Below are positions 8,015-16,654 of a stretch of 55,587 bases of DNA, in pieces. The notes under the pieces are model-generated. The model saw only the letters and a list, made by a program, of their open reading frames with translations, did no database searches and was not told where the DNA came from. The position numbers and the translations under genes are program-made. The stretch is from Eubacteriales bacterium (GTDB lineage: Bacteria; Bacillota; Clostridia; Oscillospirales; Butyricicoccaceae): the NCBI GenBank assembly GCA_030540435.1, contig JAUNWG010000009.1, positions 1 to 55,587 on the forward strand. The letters are read 5' to 3'. The number at the start of each line of letters is the position of its first letter. Positions within the stretch are counted from its first letter, which is position 1.

Positions 8015-9543
8015 ATATTATTTTCCTCCAGTGGCAATGTAAATATAAATTGTGCGCCGCCATCGGGATGGTTCATAGTGTAGATTTTCCCGCCGTGCGC
8101 TGTTATAATAGAATGGCATAGCGTCAGGCCAATCCCCAGCCCGCCGCGGCGGTTATCCGGCTGCGTCTGCGGCGCGATAAACAGCGTATCCCTTTTTTCC
8201 TCTGCAATGCCCGGACCGAAATCCCGGACTGTAAACTCTGCACAATCGTCCTTCCGGCAAAGGCTGATATCGATCGGCGTCCCCGCGTAGCGGATCGCAT
8301 TCTCGATCAAATTGATGAGCACCTGTACAATCAAGGTGACATCCATCGGGACAAACAGCATTTCCTCCGGCAGCTGGACACGCACCTGTGCCTGCGGGTA
8401 CCGCTTTTTGCAGCGGACCACAGCCGCAGAAATGACCTCTTCGGCTGCTTCCTCGGATTTTTTCAGCGTCCCGACCTGCGATACACGTGTGACGGAAAGC
8501 AGATTCTCCACCATGCGCAGCAGCCACTCCGCATCCTCATGAATATCTGCGGCGAGCTTTTTTGTTTCAACCGTACCGATATCATCGCCATTTTCCACGA
8601 TCGCGGCAGATGCACCGATGATGCCGGTCAGCGGGGTGCGCAGGTCGTGCGAAATCGAACGAAGCAGATTGCTCCGTATCTTTTCGCGGTCCGCTGCCAT
8701 CGCCGCACGGTTACGCTCTTCTGTAAGCATATACCGCTCCAGCGAAATGCCGGTCTGTACGAGGATCGCCCGGATGTGCTCCAGCAGCTCTTCATCCAGC
8801 GGACTGCCGCACCATAGGATCCCCATTACACCTGACATCGTATCGCCGCTCAGCATCGGAATGTACCGGAAGCGTGCCTCTGTCTGTGTGTTCGTCCCTG
8901 CGCCGGTGTCCCGTTTGCCCCGGAAGCACGCCGCAGCAGCTTCATATTCTGCAGAGCCGAAAATGCCCTCATCCACTTCGCCGCAAACGATTTGTTTGCC
9001 TTCCGTCATACTATCCGCATCCCGCAGATACAAGACGGGGCGTTCCAGCATTTCATTGAGATATTCCAGCAGCAGCCTGACCATACTCTGCGCATCCTGT
9101 GCACTGGACAGCTGCTGGGAAAAATCATACAGCTTCTGGATGTGCTGCTCACCGGCACGTGCGCGCTGCGCCTGCTTCTTCATGCCGCCCGTAGATGCAC
9201 TGGTAAAAACCGAGATCAACAGCATAGTGAAAAATATGACCGGATAGCCCGGTGTTGTAAAATTCAGTTTATAAAACGGTGCTGTAAACGCAAAATTCAC
9301 GGCAACGACACCCACAACAGATGCCAAAATGCCCCAGCTATAGCCATCTGTCATGCGTGCGACCAGCAGGACGGCAAGCGTGAACACCGCTGTCACATTC
9401 GCGGAGCTGTCCGTCCACCGGACCAGAAGAACGGAAACACCCGTCGCCACGATCAGGATTGCCGCTGTACCCAAGCAATCAACGATATTCCTGCGCGTAA
9501 TACGGAACTGCTTCCAGCTTTTGTTCTTTCTGTTCGTCTGCAT
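8011..9543 (-). CDS. KdpD-like sensor histidine kinase lacking the KdpD sensor domain
   Basis: 510 residues. Basic N terminus, then four closely packed membrane helices (about 18-115) of the DUF4118 type, a GAF-like region (about 140-270), a HisKA domain with the H-box SISHDLRTPL (phospho-His near 298), and a HATPase domain with N, G1 (DFGPGIA) and G2 (GGLGIGLTLC) boxes. E. coli KdpD is nearly 900 residues because it starts with a cytosolic KdpD ATP-binding/Usp region, which is wholly absent here. That part is the site of cyclic-di-AMP or ATP sensing in full-length proteins, so signal input must differ. Coupled to the kdpE-like gene. Confidence 0.88.
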   Translation of the reverse strand: MQTNRKNKSWKQFRITRRNIVDCLGTAAILIVATGVSVLLVRWTDSSANVTAVFTLAVLLVARMTDGYSWGILASVVGVVAVNFAFTAPFYKLNFTTPGYPVIFFTMLLISVFTSASTGGMKKQAQRARAGEQHIQKLYDFSQQLSSAQDAQSMVRLLLEYLNEMLERPVLYLRDADSMTEGKQIVCGEVDEGIFGSAEYEAAAACFRGKRDTGAGTNTQTEARFRYIPMLSGDTMSGVMGILWCGSPLDEELLEHIRAILVQTGISLERYMLTEERNRAAMAADREKIRSNLLRSISHDLRTPLTGIIGASAAIVENGDDIGTVETKKLAADIHEDAEWLLRMVENLLSVTRVSQVGTLKKSEEAAEEVISAAVVRCKKRYPQAQVRVQLPEEMLFVPMDVTLIVQVLINLIENAIRYAGTPIDISLCRKDDCAEFTVRDFGPGIAEEKRDTLFIAPQTQPDNRRGGLGIGLTLCHSIITAHGGKIYTMNHPDGGAQFIFTLPLEENNI

Positions 9544-9772
9544 AAGGCCGTTTCCCCTTTCTTACCGCGGTATGTATTTTTTATCTGCGGCAGTCTCCGT
9601 TTCTATTATATCAATCCCACGCGGCAGAGACAAGCGGCGCGGCGCTAAGGAAACGCTAGGGCGTTTTCTGTATTTTTCCGTCGATATTTGCATTTTATCC
9701 AAAATTTTTCGGTAACTCTTCGGCAGAAAGCCCCATTTTTTTCGGATTCCTGATATATTTTGCAAAAACTAT

Positions 9773-9799
9773 TTGCAATTTCATTTTTTATGCTATAAT
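9773..9799 (+). promoter_or_regulatory. Promoter of the FHA-ftsW-pbp operon
   Basis: TATAAT (9794-9799) preceded by TGC (extended -10). TTGCAA (9773-9778) sits 15 bp upstream, a short spacing that the extended -10 may compensate. Confidence 0.6.
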
Positions 9800-9824
9800 A
9801 TTGTAAAGCACAGGAGGATGTCAA

Positions 9825-10313
9825 ATGAATATTCTGAAACCAATTCTGATTGCTGTTATTATTATCTTAGCAGTATTGATTATAGTGAAGGCAAACCGTT
9901 TCTCAACCGCAGACCAGCCTCCCGAAGAAACGAAGAAAAAGGATGTGCCGGAGCAGCCGGACAGCCCGCCAGTTCAGACACCGGTCCAGACGCCGATCGA
10001 GTTCTTCATTGTCTATGTCGGACGCCGTGTTCCGGTCACACACTATCCGTTTACCATCGGCAGCCGCAATGACAATGACCTGATCATTACGGACTCCACC
10101 GTTTCCCGCCAACACGCGCAGTTGTTCCGAAATAAAGACGGTCAGGTCTGCCTGCGTGACCTTGGCTCTCTGAACGGCACCATTGTCAATAAGGTTCCGC
10201 GTTCGGAGATCCCGATCGTCGGCGGTGAGCGTATCCAGCTCGGTACGACCGTTCTTCAGATCGAGCGTGCAATCGATGATGTATCGGACGACACGCAGTT
10301 TATCCGGAGGTGA
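9825..10313 (+). CDS. Membrane-anchored FHA domain protein
   Basis: 162 residues. One N-terminal membrane helix (about 4-22), a charged, Pro/Gln-rich linker, then an FHA domain (about 65-150) with the usual GSR...SxxH pattern: TIGSRNDND, STVSRQHAQ and SLNGTIVN. FHA domains bind phosphothreonine peptides. The protein faces the cytosol if the helix is a signal anchor with an extracellular N terminus, which I infer. It leads an operon with a SEDS glycosyltransferase and a transpeptidase, so it may link Ser/Thr phosphorylation to peptidoglycan synthesis; no Ser/Thr kinase gene is in the window. AGGAGG precedes the ATG. Confidence 0.88.
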   Translation: MNILKPILIAVIIILAVLIIVKANRFSTADQPPEETKKKDVPEQPDSPPVQTPVQTPIEFFIVYVGRRVPVTHYPFTIGSRNDNDLIITDSTVSRQHAQLFRNKDGQVCLRDLGSLNGTIVNKVPRSEIPIVGGERIQLGTTVLQIERAIDDVSDDTQFIRR

Positions 10314-10324
10314 TTCCGTCCGTT

Positions 10325-11782
10325 ATGGCAAAAAAGACTGAGAAAAAAAACAAAAAAAAGAGACCGGCTCGTTCAAAATTACAGTCCGTTGGCTCTCAGC
10401 CGATCATCCTGTTTATTTTGTTCCAGCTGGTTTCTCTGCTTATCGAAATGGTAAGCGGGCGCGGGACAGCATATCTGTATATGATGATTCCGCTCCTCAT
10501 CATTACTTACGGTGGATGGCTGATCGTTTACCGCATGGGCGCAGAAACGCCGTTCTTCATCAACGCGGCAATGCTGCTTACTTTCGGCACAATGATACAA
10601 TGTATGCTGCTGAAGGAGGACACAGTCCCCACATCGCTGATCGTCATTTATGCATTAGCAGCAGCCATGGGGCTGATTGCTGGCTTCCTGTACCGCCGGA
10701 TGCCGATTATCGCATCCCCGCATGGCGTTACCATTTTGTTCTGTGCATCGGTCGTGCTGTACCTGGCTACGCTGGTGCTCGGCGCGGCAGTCGGCGGCGG
10801 TGTCCGCAACTGGATCCGTATCGGCGGCATGTCCCTGCAGCCCTCTGAATTTAATAAGGGCATCTATGTCCTCGTTATGGCAGGTCTGCTGTGTACCAAG
10901 GAAAATCCCGGGCGCAAGCGCATCTGGGCTTCTATTTTTGTCACATTGGTCAACCTCGGCTTTCTCGGCATCCAGGGCGAGTTTGGTACATTCCTGTTGA
11001 TTTTGTGCACATTCCTCTGCTTTATTTTCCTGTTTGTGCCGGATATCAAGGTATTTGCTTCCATCTTCGCCGTCATGGCAGCGGCTGGTACAGCGCTCAC
11101 CGCCTGCTGCATGGCGCTGCTAAAGATCACAGGCGGTACCAGCGAGTTCGGCCCGATGAGATTCGTGCTCGCGCAGATTCAGAAGATCGCCAACCGCTTT
11201 ATTTACTGGCTTGATCCGGCGAGCGATGCGCAGGGTGCAGGCTACCAGATCCTGCAGGCACGCAAAGCCCTGCTCAATTCCAATCTGTTTGGCAGCGATA
11301 CGACAACACCGTTGTCTAACCCAACCAACGACATGGTATTCCCTGCACTGACGGAACGCTGTGGACTGCTGATCGCGCTGATGGTCTGTATTCTATTCGG
11401 ACTTCTTCTCGTGCGCGGCACACGGATCTATTTCCGCTGTCCGGACCGCTATCATCAGGCAGTGTGCGCAGGTCTGTGCTTCCAGCTGATCTTACAGGCA
11501 TTTATCATCATCGGCGGCTCCATCGGCATGTTCCCGCTGACTGGTATTACCCTGCCGCTCATCTCGCGCGGCGGTTCTTCGCTGATGTCAACATTCATTT
11601 TCCTCGCGGTCATCCTTGTGATCTCCGCCGGAAATCTCTGGGATGGAAGGAGGGACTACACGAAGTATGAAACCAAGCTTCAAAAAGCGCGTTCAGTGCA
11701 TACAAACCGCGTTTCTTCTATGCGCAATCGCAGTCGGCGTCGGCCTGGTGTGGACAACACTGGGAAATCCGGAAAGCCGTGA
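10325..11782 (+). CDS. FtsW/RodA/SpoVE family SEDS peptidoglycan glycosyltransferase
   Basis: 485 residues from ATG 10325; the FHA gene's last codons contain GGAGGTGA eleven bases upstream. A GTG at 10310 overlaps that site and is a poorer choice. Polytopic membrane protein with signature blocks GVRNWIRIGG, LQPSEFNKG and LPLISRGGSS (FtsW usually has SYGGSS). About 80 residues longer than typical FtsW/RodA because of extra hydrophobic segments at the N terminus, as in the FHA-linked actinobacterial and clostridial type. SEDS proteins polymerise lipid II with a cognate class B PBP; here that partner is the next gene. The basic C-terminal tail (RNRSRRRP) is encoded over the start of the PBP gene. 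Confidence 0.92.
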   Translation: MAKKTEKKNKKKRPARSKLQSVGSQPIILFILFQLVSLLIEMVSGRGTAYLYMMIPLLIITYGGWLIVYRMGAETPFFINAAMLLTFGTMIQCMLLKEDTVPTSLIVIYALAAAMGLIAGFLYRRMPIIASPHGVTILFCASVVLYLATLVLGAAVGGGVRNWIRIGGMSLQPSEFNKGIYVLVMAGLLCTKENPGRKRIWASIFVTLVNLGFLGIQGEFGTFLLILCTFLCFIFLFVPDIKVFASIFAVMAAAGTALTACCMALLKITGGTSEFGPMRFVLAQIQKIANRFIYWLDPASDAQGAGYQILQARKALLNSNLFGSDTTTPLSNPTNDMVFPALTERCGLLIALMVCILFGLLLVRGTRIYFRCPDRYHQAVCAGLCFQLILQAFIIIGGSIGMFPLTGITLPLISRGGSSLMSTFIFLAVILVISAGNLWDGRRDYTKYETKLQKARSVHTNRVSSMRNRSRRRPGVDNTGKSGKP

Positions 11783-13076
11783 GGCTGCGGCGCAGGAAAC
11801 CGCACAGCGCACCTATCTGCGCGGTACCATTTATGACCGCGACGGCAACGCGCTCAACTATTCCGAAAAAGTAAACGGCACACGTAAATATACTGGTGGA
11901 CGCGCTTTTTCTACCGTAACTGGCTATTTCTCTCAGATTTATGGTTCGACTGGTCTGGAAAAGACCTTTAACAGCGAACTGGTCTCCAGCAAATGTGACA
12001 GCAAGGATACCAAGAAGGGACATAACATCACAACGACACTGGATTCTGACCTGCAGAATGCAGCCTATGATGCCATTTCCAACATTGCAAACGGTGCGGC
12101 AGTCGTACTTGACGCACAGAGCGGTGAGATCCTTGCACTCGCCTCAACCCCGACCTTTGTACCGGATACATTGGAGGACGACTGGGCAGATCTTTGCCAG
12201 ATTAATGGATTGTTTCTGCCAAACGCATACAAATCCACTTTTGCCCCGGGTTCTGACTTTAAGATCATTTCTGCCTGTGCGGTCATTGACAACGGCGTAG
12301 ACGGCACGACGGTCAATGACAAAGGCTCCTACACCTTTAAAAACGGGCAGACAATCACCAACTATGACAGTCGCGTCTTTGGTGAGATCGACTTGGACGG
12401 TGCGATCAAAAATTCCTCTAATGTCTATTTCATTACCAAGGCACTGGAAATGGGCGGCGACAATCTTGAAGCCAGCCTGCGGAAGTTTATGCTCGGTGAG
12501 GACATTGAACTGGATTTCACAACGCTGACTTCCAATCTTGACTTCGAGGACGGACGCGATGAGGTCGTCGGCTCGATCGCATTTGGTCAGGGCAGAACCG
12601 AGGTTACCCCGCTGTATATGGCAATGGCTGCGCAGGCCATCGTCAATGACGGCGTGATGCTCAAGCCATATATGATCCAGTCAATTGATACTGGCTCCGG
12701 TAAAAATGTCTCCACCGGTCAAACAGAACAGCTGGCTACAGTTACCAGCAAGGAAACCGCAGATGAAGTCACCAATGCTATGACATTGGCTGCTGCACAT
12801 TATGGTTTTGATTATATCGGTCCGGATGGCTGGGAGGTTGCTGCCAAGACTGGCACAGCGCAGACCGGCACCAGCACCAATGCATGGATCGTTTCTGCTG
12901 CGCTTTCAGATAATTCTCCCAAATATGTCGTCGTTGTCATGGCTGCTGACCAATCCCACGACGGCATCTACTACAAGGACTCTGTAGACAGTATCTACGA
13001 TGCACTGGTAGATTATGACCGCGGAAAAAACTCCGGCAGCACAACAGAAGATTCTGAGGACTACGATGACGAATGA
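11667..13076 (+). CDS. Penicillin-binding protein, transpeptidase (PbpA-like class B)
   Basis: 469 residues. Start ATG 11667 is preceded by AGGAGGG at 13 bases; the coding region overlaps the upstream SEDS gene by 116 bases in another frame. One N-terminal membrane anchor (about 10-30). A short region with GTIYDRDG and the GLEKTFNSEL block follows, which is typical of PbpA-like proteins. The transpeptidase domain has the active-site Ser in PGSDFKI (S-D-F-K, near 196), SSN (near 250) and KTGT (near 393). It cross-links peptidoglycan outside the membrane and is the likely partner of the SEDS protein. The C-terminal tail is acidic and Ser-rich. Confidence 0.93.
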   Translation: MKPSFKKRVQCIQTAFLLCAIAVGVGLVWTTLGNPESREAAAQETAQRTYLRGTIYDRDGNALNYSEKVNGTRKYTGGRAFSTVTGYFSQIYGSTGLEKTFNSELVSSKCDSKDTKKGHNITTTLDSDLQNAAYDAISNIANGAAVVLDAQSGEILALASTPTFVPDTLEDDWADLCQINGLFLPNAYKSTFAPGSDFKIISACAVIDNGVDGTTVNDKGSYTFKNGQTITNYDSRVFGEIDLDGAIKNSSNVYFITKALEMGGDNLEASLRKFMLGEDIELDFTTLTSNLDFEDGRDEVVGSIAFGQGRTEVTPLYMAMAAQAIVNDGVMLKPYMIQSIDTGSGKNVSTGQTEQLATVTSKETADEVTNAMTLAAAHYGFDYIGPDGWEVAAKTGTAQTGTSTNAWIVSAALSDNSPKYVVVVMAADQSHDGIYYKDSVDSIYDALVDYDRGKNSGSTTEDSEDYDDE

Positions 13077-13093
13077 TCCTCACAACAGATAAC

Positions 13094-13134
13094 AAAAGGC
13101 GATACCGCTTTCCAAGCGGCTGTCGCCTTTTTTC
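13094..13134 (+). terminator. Terminator of the FHA-ftsW-pbp operon
   Basis: Two stacked stems (13094-13102 with 13123-13131; 13105-13110 with 13114-13119) ending in a T run, 18 bases after the PBP stop. Confidence 0.85.
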
Positions 13135-13251
13135 TACATTTTTTCGCAAAGTGCAGTCTGTGGTGTTTTCTGTATTTTCTGTTAATCGATACAAAAAATT
13201 GTTAAAAACACATTTTTTATTTGAGAATTATCGTTTTTTTGGATAAAGTCC

Positions 13252-13280
13252 TTGCATTATTTCGCAATATATGGTATAAC
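13252..13280 (+). promoter_or_regulatory. Promoter of the GH25 lysozyme gene
   Basis: TTGCAT (13252-13257), 17 bp, TATAAC (13275-13280). The leader is about 60 bases. Confidence 0.65.
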
Positions 13281-13345
13281 TAAATCCATAGGTTACAATT
13301 CAGTAACAACCACCCCCAGCAAAAAGAAAAAGGATGTATGAAACC

Positions 13346-14941
13346 ATGAAGAAAAGAATGCTCGCACTTCTTCTGGCGCTCTGCTGCACCGGCGGTTCCA
13401 TGACTGCTGCGTTGGCAGTTGACGCAACAGAAGAGGTATCCGATCCGAACAAGGTCGTTGCTTTCTCTGAGGCGGATGACCCTCTTGCGCATTGCAACCG
13501 TGGAGAAGACTTGCAGGAGACCGTATTCGATGGCACCATGGCAGCAGAATATGCGGCTTCTACATATTCTTACGTCAGTCCGTTCAACGGCAAATCCTAT
13601 CAGGTTCCTGATGGCTATAATGTATACAATGGTATTGATGTAGCGAAATATCAGGGAGATATCAACTGGACCAAGGTCAAAAATGCCGGTGTTGATTTTG
13701 CTTTTATCCGCGTCGGTTATCGCGGCTACGGTTCCGGTGGCAGTCTCGCACAGGATCCATATTATACCTCTAATATGAAAAAAGCCAATGCTGCCGGTGT
13801 CCCGGTCGGCATCTATATTTTCTCGCAGGCATTGAATGTAGAGGAAGCGATCGCAGAAGCGAACTTTGCAATCAAGCGCGCAAGCGACTATTCCATCGCG
13901 CTGCCGATCGTCATGGACTATGAATTTGCGGGCGGTACCTCTGGCCGTCTGACCAAGGCCGTCAACAGCGGTGAATTGACCCGCAGCCAGATGACGGCAA
14001 ACGTCCTTGCCTTCTTTAAGACTGTCAAGGATGCTGGCTATACGCCGATGGTTTATGCAGACTACTCCTTCTCTACCAACTGCCTGGATGTTGATACGAT
14101 CTGCGCCGAAGGCGAATACTGGATCGCTCGCTATAATTATTCTGTTTCCACTTCCAGTAAGCCATACAACCATTCCTACGACTGCTGGCAGTATTCTGAC
14201 GGCTTGGCAGCTATAGACGGCGTTGACACCAAGATTGATGGTATCAATGCGAACGGCATTGACCTCGATTTCTATTTTAAAACAGGCAGCCTGACCGACC
14301 ATAATAACAACACTAACAACCCACCTGCTCCACAGCCGACGCCGGATCCGGAACCGACACCAACGCCGACTCCGGCACCAAGCGGCAACTTCTCAGATGT
14401 TGCTTCGACTGCATGGTATGCAGATGCAATCCGCTTTGTCGCGCAGAACCGCGTCATGATCGGTACTTCGGACACTACGTTTACCCCCAATCTTCCACTG
14501 AAACGTGGTGAAACTGCACAGCTGTTGTACAATATGAGCGGCAAGCCTGCTGTTTCCGGTGTAAATAACTTCAATGACGTCTATAAAGGCGACTGGTACG
14601 ACACAGCGATCACATGGGTAAGCAAAGCAGGTATTATGAGCGGAAGCAACAAGAATTTCAGACCGACCATCTACATTACCCGTGAGGATTTTGCAACCGC
14701 GTTGTACAATTATTCCAGATATTATCAGATCAATACAAATAACATCACATCGCTGAACGGTTACCGCGATGCATGGAATATTTCTGACTATGCAAAAACC
14801 CCGATGCAGTGGGCTGTTGCCAACGGTATCATGCAGGGATACAACGGCGCGCTCTCTCCAAAGGGCACCGCAACCCGCGCAGAATGCGCAACTATGCTGA
14901 AGAACTATCTGACCGGCATTGGTTCTTCTCTGCTGAAGTAA
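13346..14941 (+). CDS. Secreted GH25 lysozyme with three C-terminal SLH repeats
   Basis: 531 residues from ATG 13346 (AAGGA eleven bases upstream); an in-frame ATG four codons earlier is possible. A signal peptide of about 25 residues ends ALAVDA. The GH25 muramidase domain (about 90-310) has DVAKYQG near its start and DYEF (catalytic Asp/Glu) in the middle. A Pro/Thr linker (about 325-350) precedes three S-layer homology repeats, each with a W-Y-x-D/A-A pattern (WYADAIRF, WYDTAITW, PMQWAVANG) and R-E/T-x-A motifs. SLH repeats bind pyruvylated secondary cell-wall polymers, so this lysozyme is tethered to the wall. Probable roles are wall turnover or lysis of competitors. Confidence 0.93.
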   Translation: MKKRMLALLLALCCTGGSMTAALAVDATEEVSDPNKVVAFSEADDPLAHCNRGEDLQETVFDGTMAAEYAASTYSYVSPFNGKSYQVPDGYNVYNGIDVAKYQGDINWTKVKNAGVDFAFIRVGYRGYGSGGSLAQDPYYTSNMKKANAAGVPVGIYIFSQALNVEEAIAEANFAIKRASDYSIALPIVMDYEFAGGTSGRLTKAVNSGELTRSQMTANVLAFFKTVKDAGYTPMVYADYSFSTNCLDVDTICAEGEYWIARYNYSVSTSSKPYNHSYDCWQYSDGLAAIDGVDTKIDGINANGIDLDFYFKTGSLTDHNNNTNNPPAPQPTPDPEPTPTPTPAPSGNFSDVASTAWYADAIRFVAQNRVMIGTSDTTFTPNLPLKRGETAQLLYNMSGKPAVSGVNNFNDVYKGDWYDTAITWVSKAGIMSGSNKNFRPTIYITREDFATALYNYSRYYQINTNNITSLNGYRDAWNISDYAKTPMQWAVANGIMQGYNGALSPKGTATRAECATMLKNYLTGIGSSLLK

Positions 14942-14953
14942 ACACAGACATCG

Positions 14954-14987
14954 AAAAAGTGTCCGCTTTGCGCGGACACTTTTTTTC
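14954..14987. terminator. Bidirectional terminator
   Basis: A strong stem (14954-14966 with 14972-14984) with A and T runs on both sides, between the convergent GH25 and MerR genes. Confidence 0.85.
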
Positions 14988-15831
14988 ATTTCATATAAAA
15001 CGCTTCGATCGCCTTTGCAAAAAATTCAGCGGCACCATCACCATATTTTTCGTCTATCATCGGGTGGATTCGCTCGTTACGATAATATTTCGCTTGCGCG
15101 AGCATGATGCCTTTTTCCTCTTTCACCTGACTGAGCAGCTTGAAAACAAATCCATATTCTCCCACTATTTCTTTTACTTCAAAGGAATCAACCGCACAGT
15201 GTCTTTTACTGTATAACTTCTTTAAAATGCGATCCAGTCGATTATGATAGCTTTCTGCGGCCTCCTGACTGACAGGTATCCTTACAGCATCCAGATACTC
15301 GTCTTTGCCGCCAAACCATTCAACTACCTTCTGATATCCTTTCTGCATATCTGCATTGGAAAGAACCTCCATATAGTGCGCTTTCCAACGCTCTACACCG
15401 CCAAATTCCGCAATTGCGATCTGTCTGATATTCTCCGGCATGTGATCAAACATACTCTGGAACAGCTCTTCGATCTCAGTCTTATTGAACACTGCAAAAT
15501 CCATTTGCTCTCCTCCTCTCAAAATGTCATCTATGCTGACGATCAAACGCTCCATACGCTCCTTTTTGGCCACCAGCATGTTCCGCTGCATTCGCAGAAT
15601 CTCATTTCTGTCAAGCGCAGGATTATCCATAACTGCTTTGATTTCCTTGAGTGGAATATCAAACTCGCGGAAAAACAATATCTGCTGTAATGTTTCCAAC
15701 GCCTTGTCATCATAAAGCCGATATCCCGCTTCACTCTTTTCCGTAGGGGAAAATAACCCAATCTCATCATAATAGTGCAGTGTGCGCACGCTGATACCCG
15801 TAAGTTCTGATAGTTCCTTTACTGTCCTCAT
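14986..15831 (-). CDS. MerR family transcriptional regulator with TipAS ligand domain
   Basis: 281 residues from ATG 15831, set by AGGGAGG nine bases upstream. The N-terminal winged helix (MRTVKELSELTG...HYYDEIGLF) is classic MerR, followed by the dimer helix (to about 120). Residues about 145-280 form an all-helical TipAS/antibiotic-binding type domain (WFGGKDEYLD, ending FFAKAIEAFYM). TipA proteins bind thiopeptide antibiotics and activate their own promoter. The gene has just such a promoter: a 19-bp spacer with a palindrome (15863-15893). No target gene is adjacent, so it may only regulate itself and distant genes. Confidence 0.92.
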   Translation of the reverse strand: MRTVKELSELTGISVRTLHYYDEIGLFSPTEKSEAGYRLYDDKALETLQQILFFREFDIPLKEIKAVMDNPALDRNEILRMQRNMLVAKKERMERLIVSIDDILRGGEQMDFAVFNKTEIEELFQSMFDHMPENIRQIAIAEFGGVERWKAHYMEVLSNADMQKGYQKVVEWFGGKDEYLDAVRIPVSQEAAESYHNRLDRILKKLYSKRHCAVDSFEVKEIVGEYGFVFKLLSQVKEEKGIMLAQAKYYRNERIHPMIDEKYGDGAAEFFAKAIEAFYMK

Positions 15832-15862
15832 GCTGTTTGACCTCCCTGTTCTTGATACGACC

Positions 15863-15893
15863 ACTATAACCTATCACGCTCCGTGAGAGTCAA
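15863..15893 (-). promoter_or_regulatory. MerR-type promoter with 19-bp spacer and internal operator
   Basis: On the minus strand TTGACT (15888-15893), a 19-bp spacer, TATAGT (15863-15868). The spacer holds the palindrome TCACG-n3-CGTGA (15874-15886). Over-long spacers with a central dyad are the hallmark of promoters twisted open by MerR proteins. Confidence 0.8.
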
Positions 15894-15919
15894 TCGTATT
15901 TTTGAAAAAATTTAGCACA

Positions 15920-15951
15920 AAAGAAAAGCATCTCCGTTTGGAAATGCTTTT
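15920..15951 (-). terminator. Terminator of the degV-trmO unit
   Basis: An imperfect stem (15924-15931 with 15944-15951), directly after the trmO stop on the minus strand, followed there by TTCTTTTG. Confidence 0.65.
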
Positions 15952-15958
15952 TCTCTGT

Positions 15959-16654
15959 TTATCTGTTTTCGCTGCATGTGATGCTGCATACTGTCAGCTG
16001 ATCGCCGCTGACGCGAAATTTGACCTCCAGCCCTGCAAATGCCATGCCGTAAATGCGTTCCGGATCGTCCTGATAGGAAGGTCGCGGGTCATGTGCCAGC
16101 ACGCCGCGCAGAGCTTCCCGTTTTTCCTCCGGCACGCAGTCCAGCCACTCCTGTGGAATATCAACTGCAAGAATCTCTCCACTGCTGTTCTGGGTGAAGC
16201 CGCCCAATGCATCCGGATGGTTGTCTGCATATGGGATAAACGGTTTGATATCATAGATGGGTGTACCATCCATCAAATCTGCACCGGACACCACCAGTAT
16301 CGGGCCTTCCTTTGCCTGCATATCGATTTTTTCCAGCCGCACACTGGACAGGCCAATCGGATTCGGACGGAATGGAGAGCGTGTTGCAAACACGCCCATG
16401 CGTGTATTTCCCCCCAGCCGCGGCGGGCGGACGGTGGGCGACCATTTGTCGCGGATTCCTCTGGAAAACTGCCAGATCAGCCAGATATGGGAAAAGCCTT
16501 CCAGTCCGCGCAGGGCATCTGGATTGCGGTATTCCGGTTCAAATACGATCGTTGCCCGCAAAGCATCCACGATACCGCTCTGGCGCGGAATGCCGAATTT
16601 CGTTGGAAATTCCGTATGGATGCGCGCAATAACCTTCATTTCATGTTCGTTCAT
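15959..16654 (-). CDS. trmO: tRNA (adenine(37)-N6)-methyltransferase TrmO/TsaA family
   Basis: 231 residues. The TrmO-type beta-barrel uses SAM to N6-methylate the t6A nucleoside at position 37 of tRNA-Thr. Recognisable blocks: IARIHTEFPTKFGIP, FSHIWLIWQFSRG, the family signature TRSPFRPNPIGLSSV and a DLMDGTPIYDIKPF stretch. The length (about 230) is right for a bacterial TrmO with its C-terminal domain. The ATG shares one base with the degV stop (TGATG), which suggests re-initiation from the upstream gene; no strong ribosome site is present. An in-frame GTG one codon earlier is possible. Confidence 0.92.
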   Translation of the reverse strand: MNEHEMKVIARIHTEFPTKFGIPRQSGIVDALRATIVFEPEYRNPDALRGLEGFSHIWLIWQFSRGIRDKWSPTVRPPRLGGNTRMGVFATRSPFRPNPIGLSSVRLEKIDMQAKEGPILVVSGADLMDGTPIYDIKPFIPYADNHPDALGGFTQNSSGEILAVDIPQEWLDCVPEEKREALRGVLAHDPRPSYQDDPERIYGMAFAGLEVKFRVSGDQLTVCSITCSENR

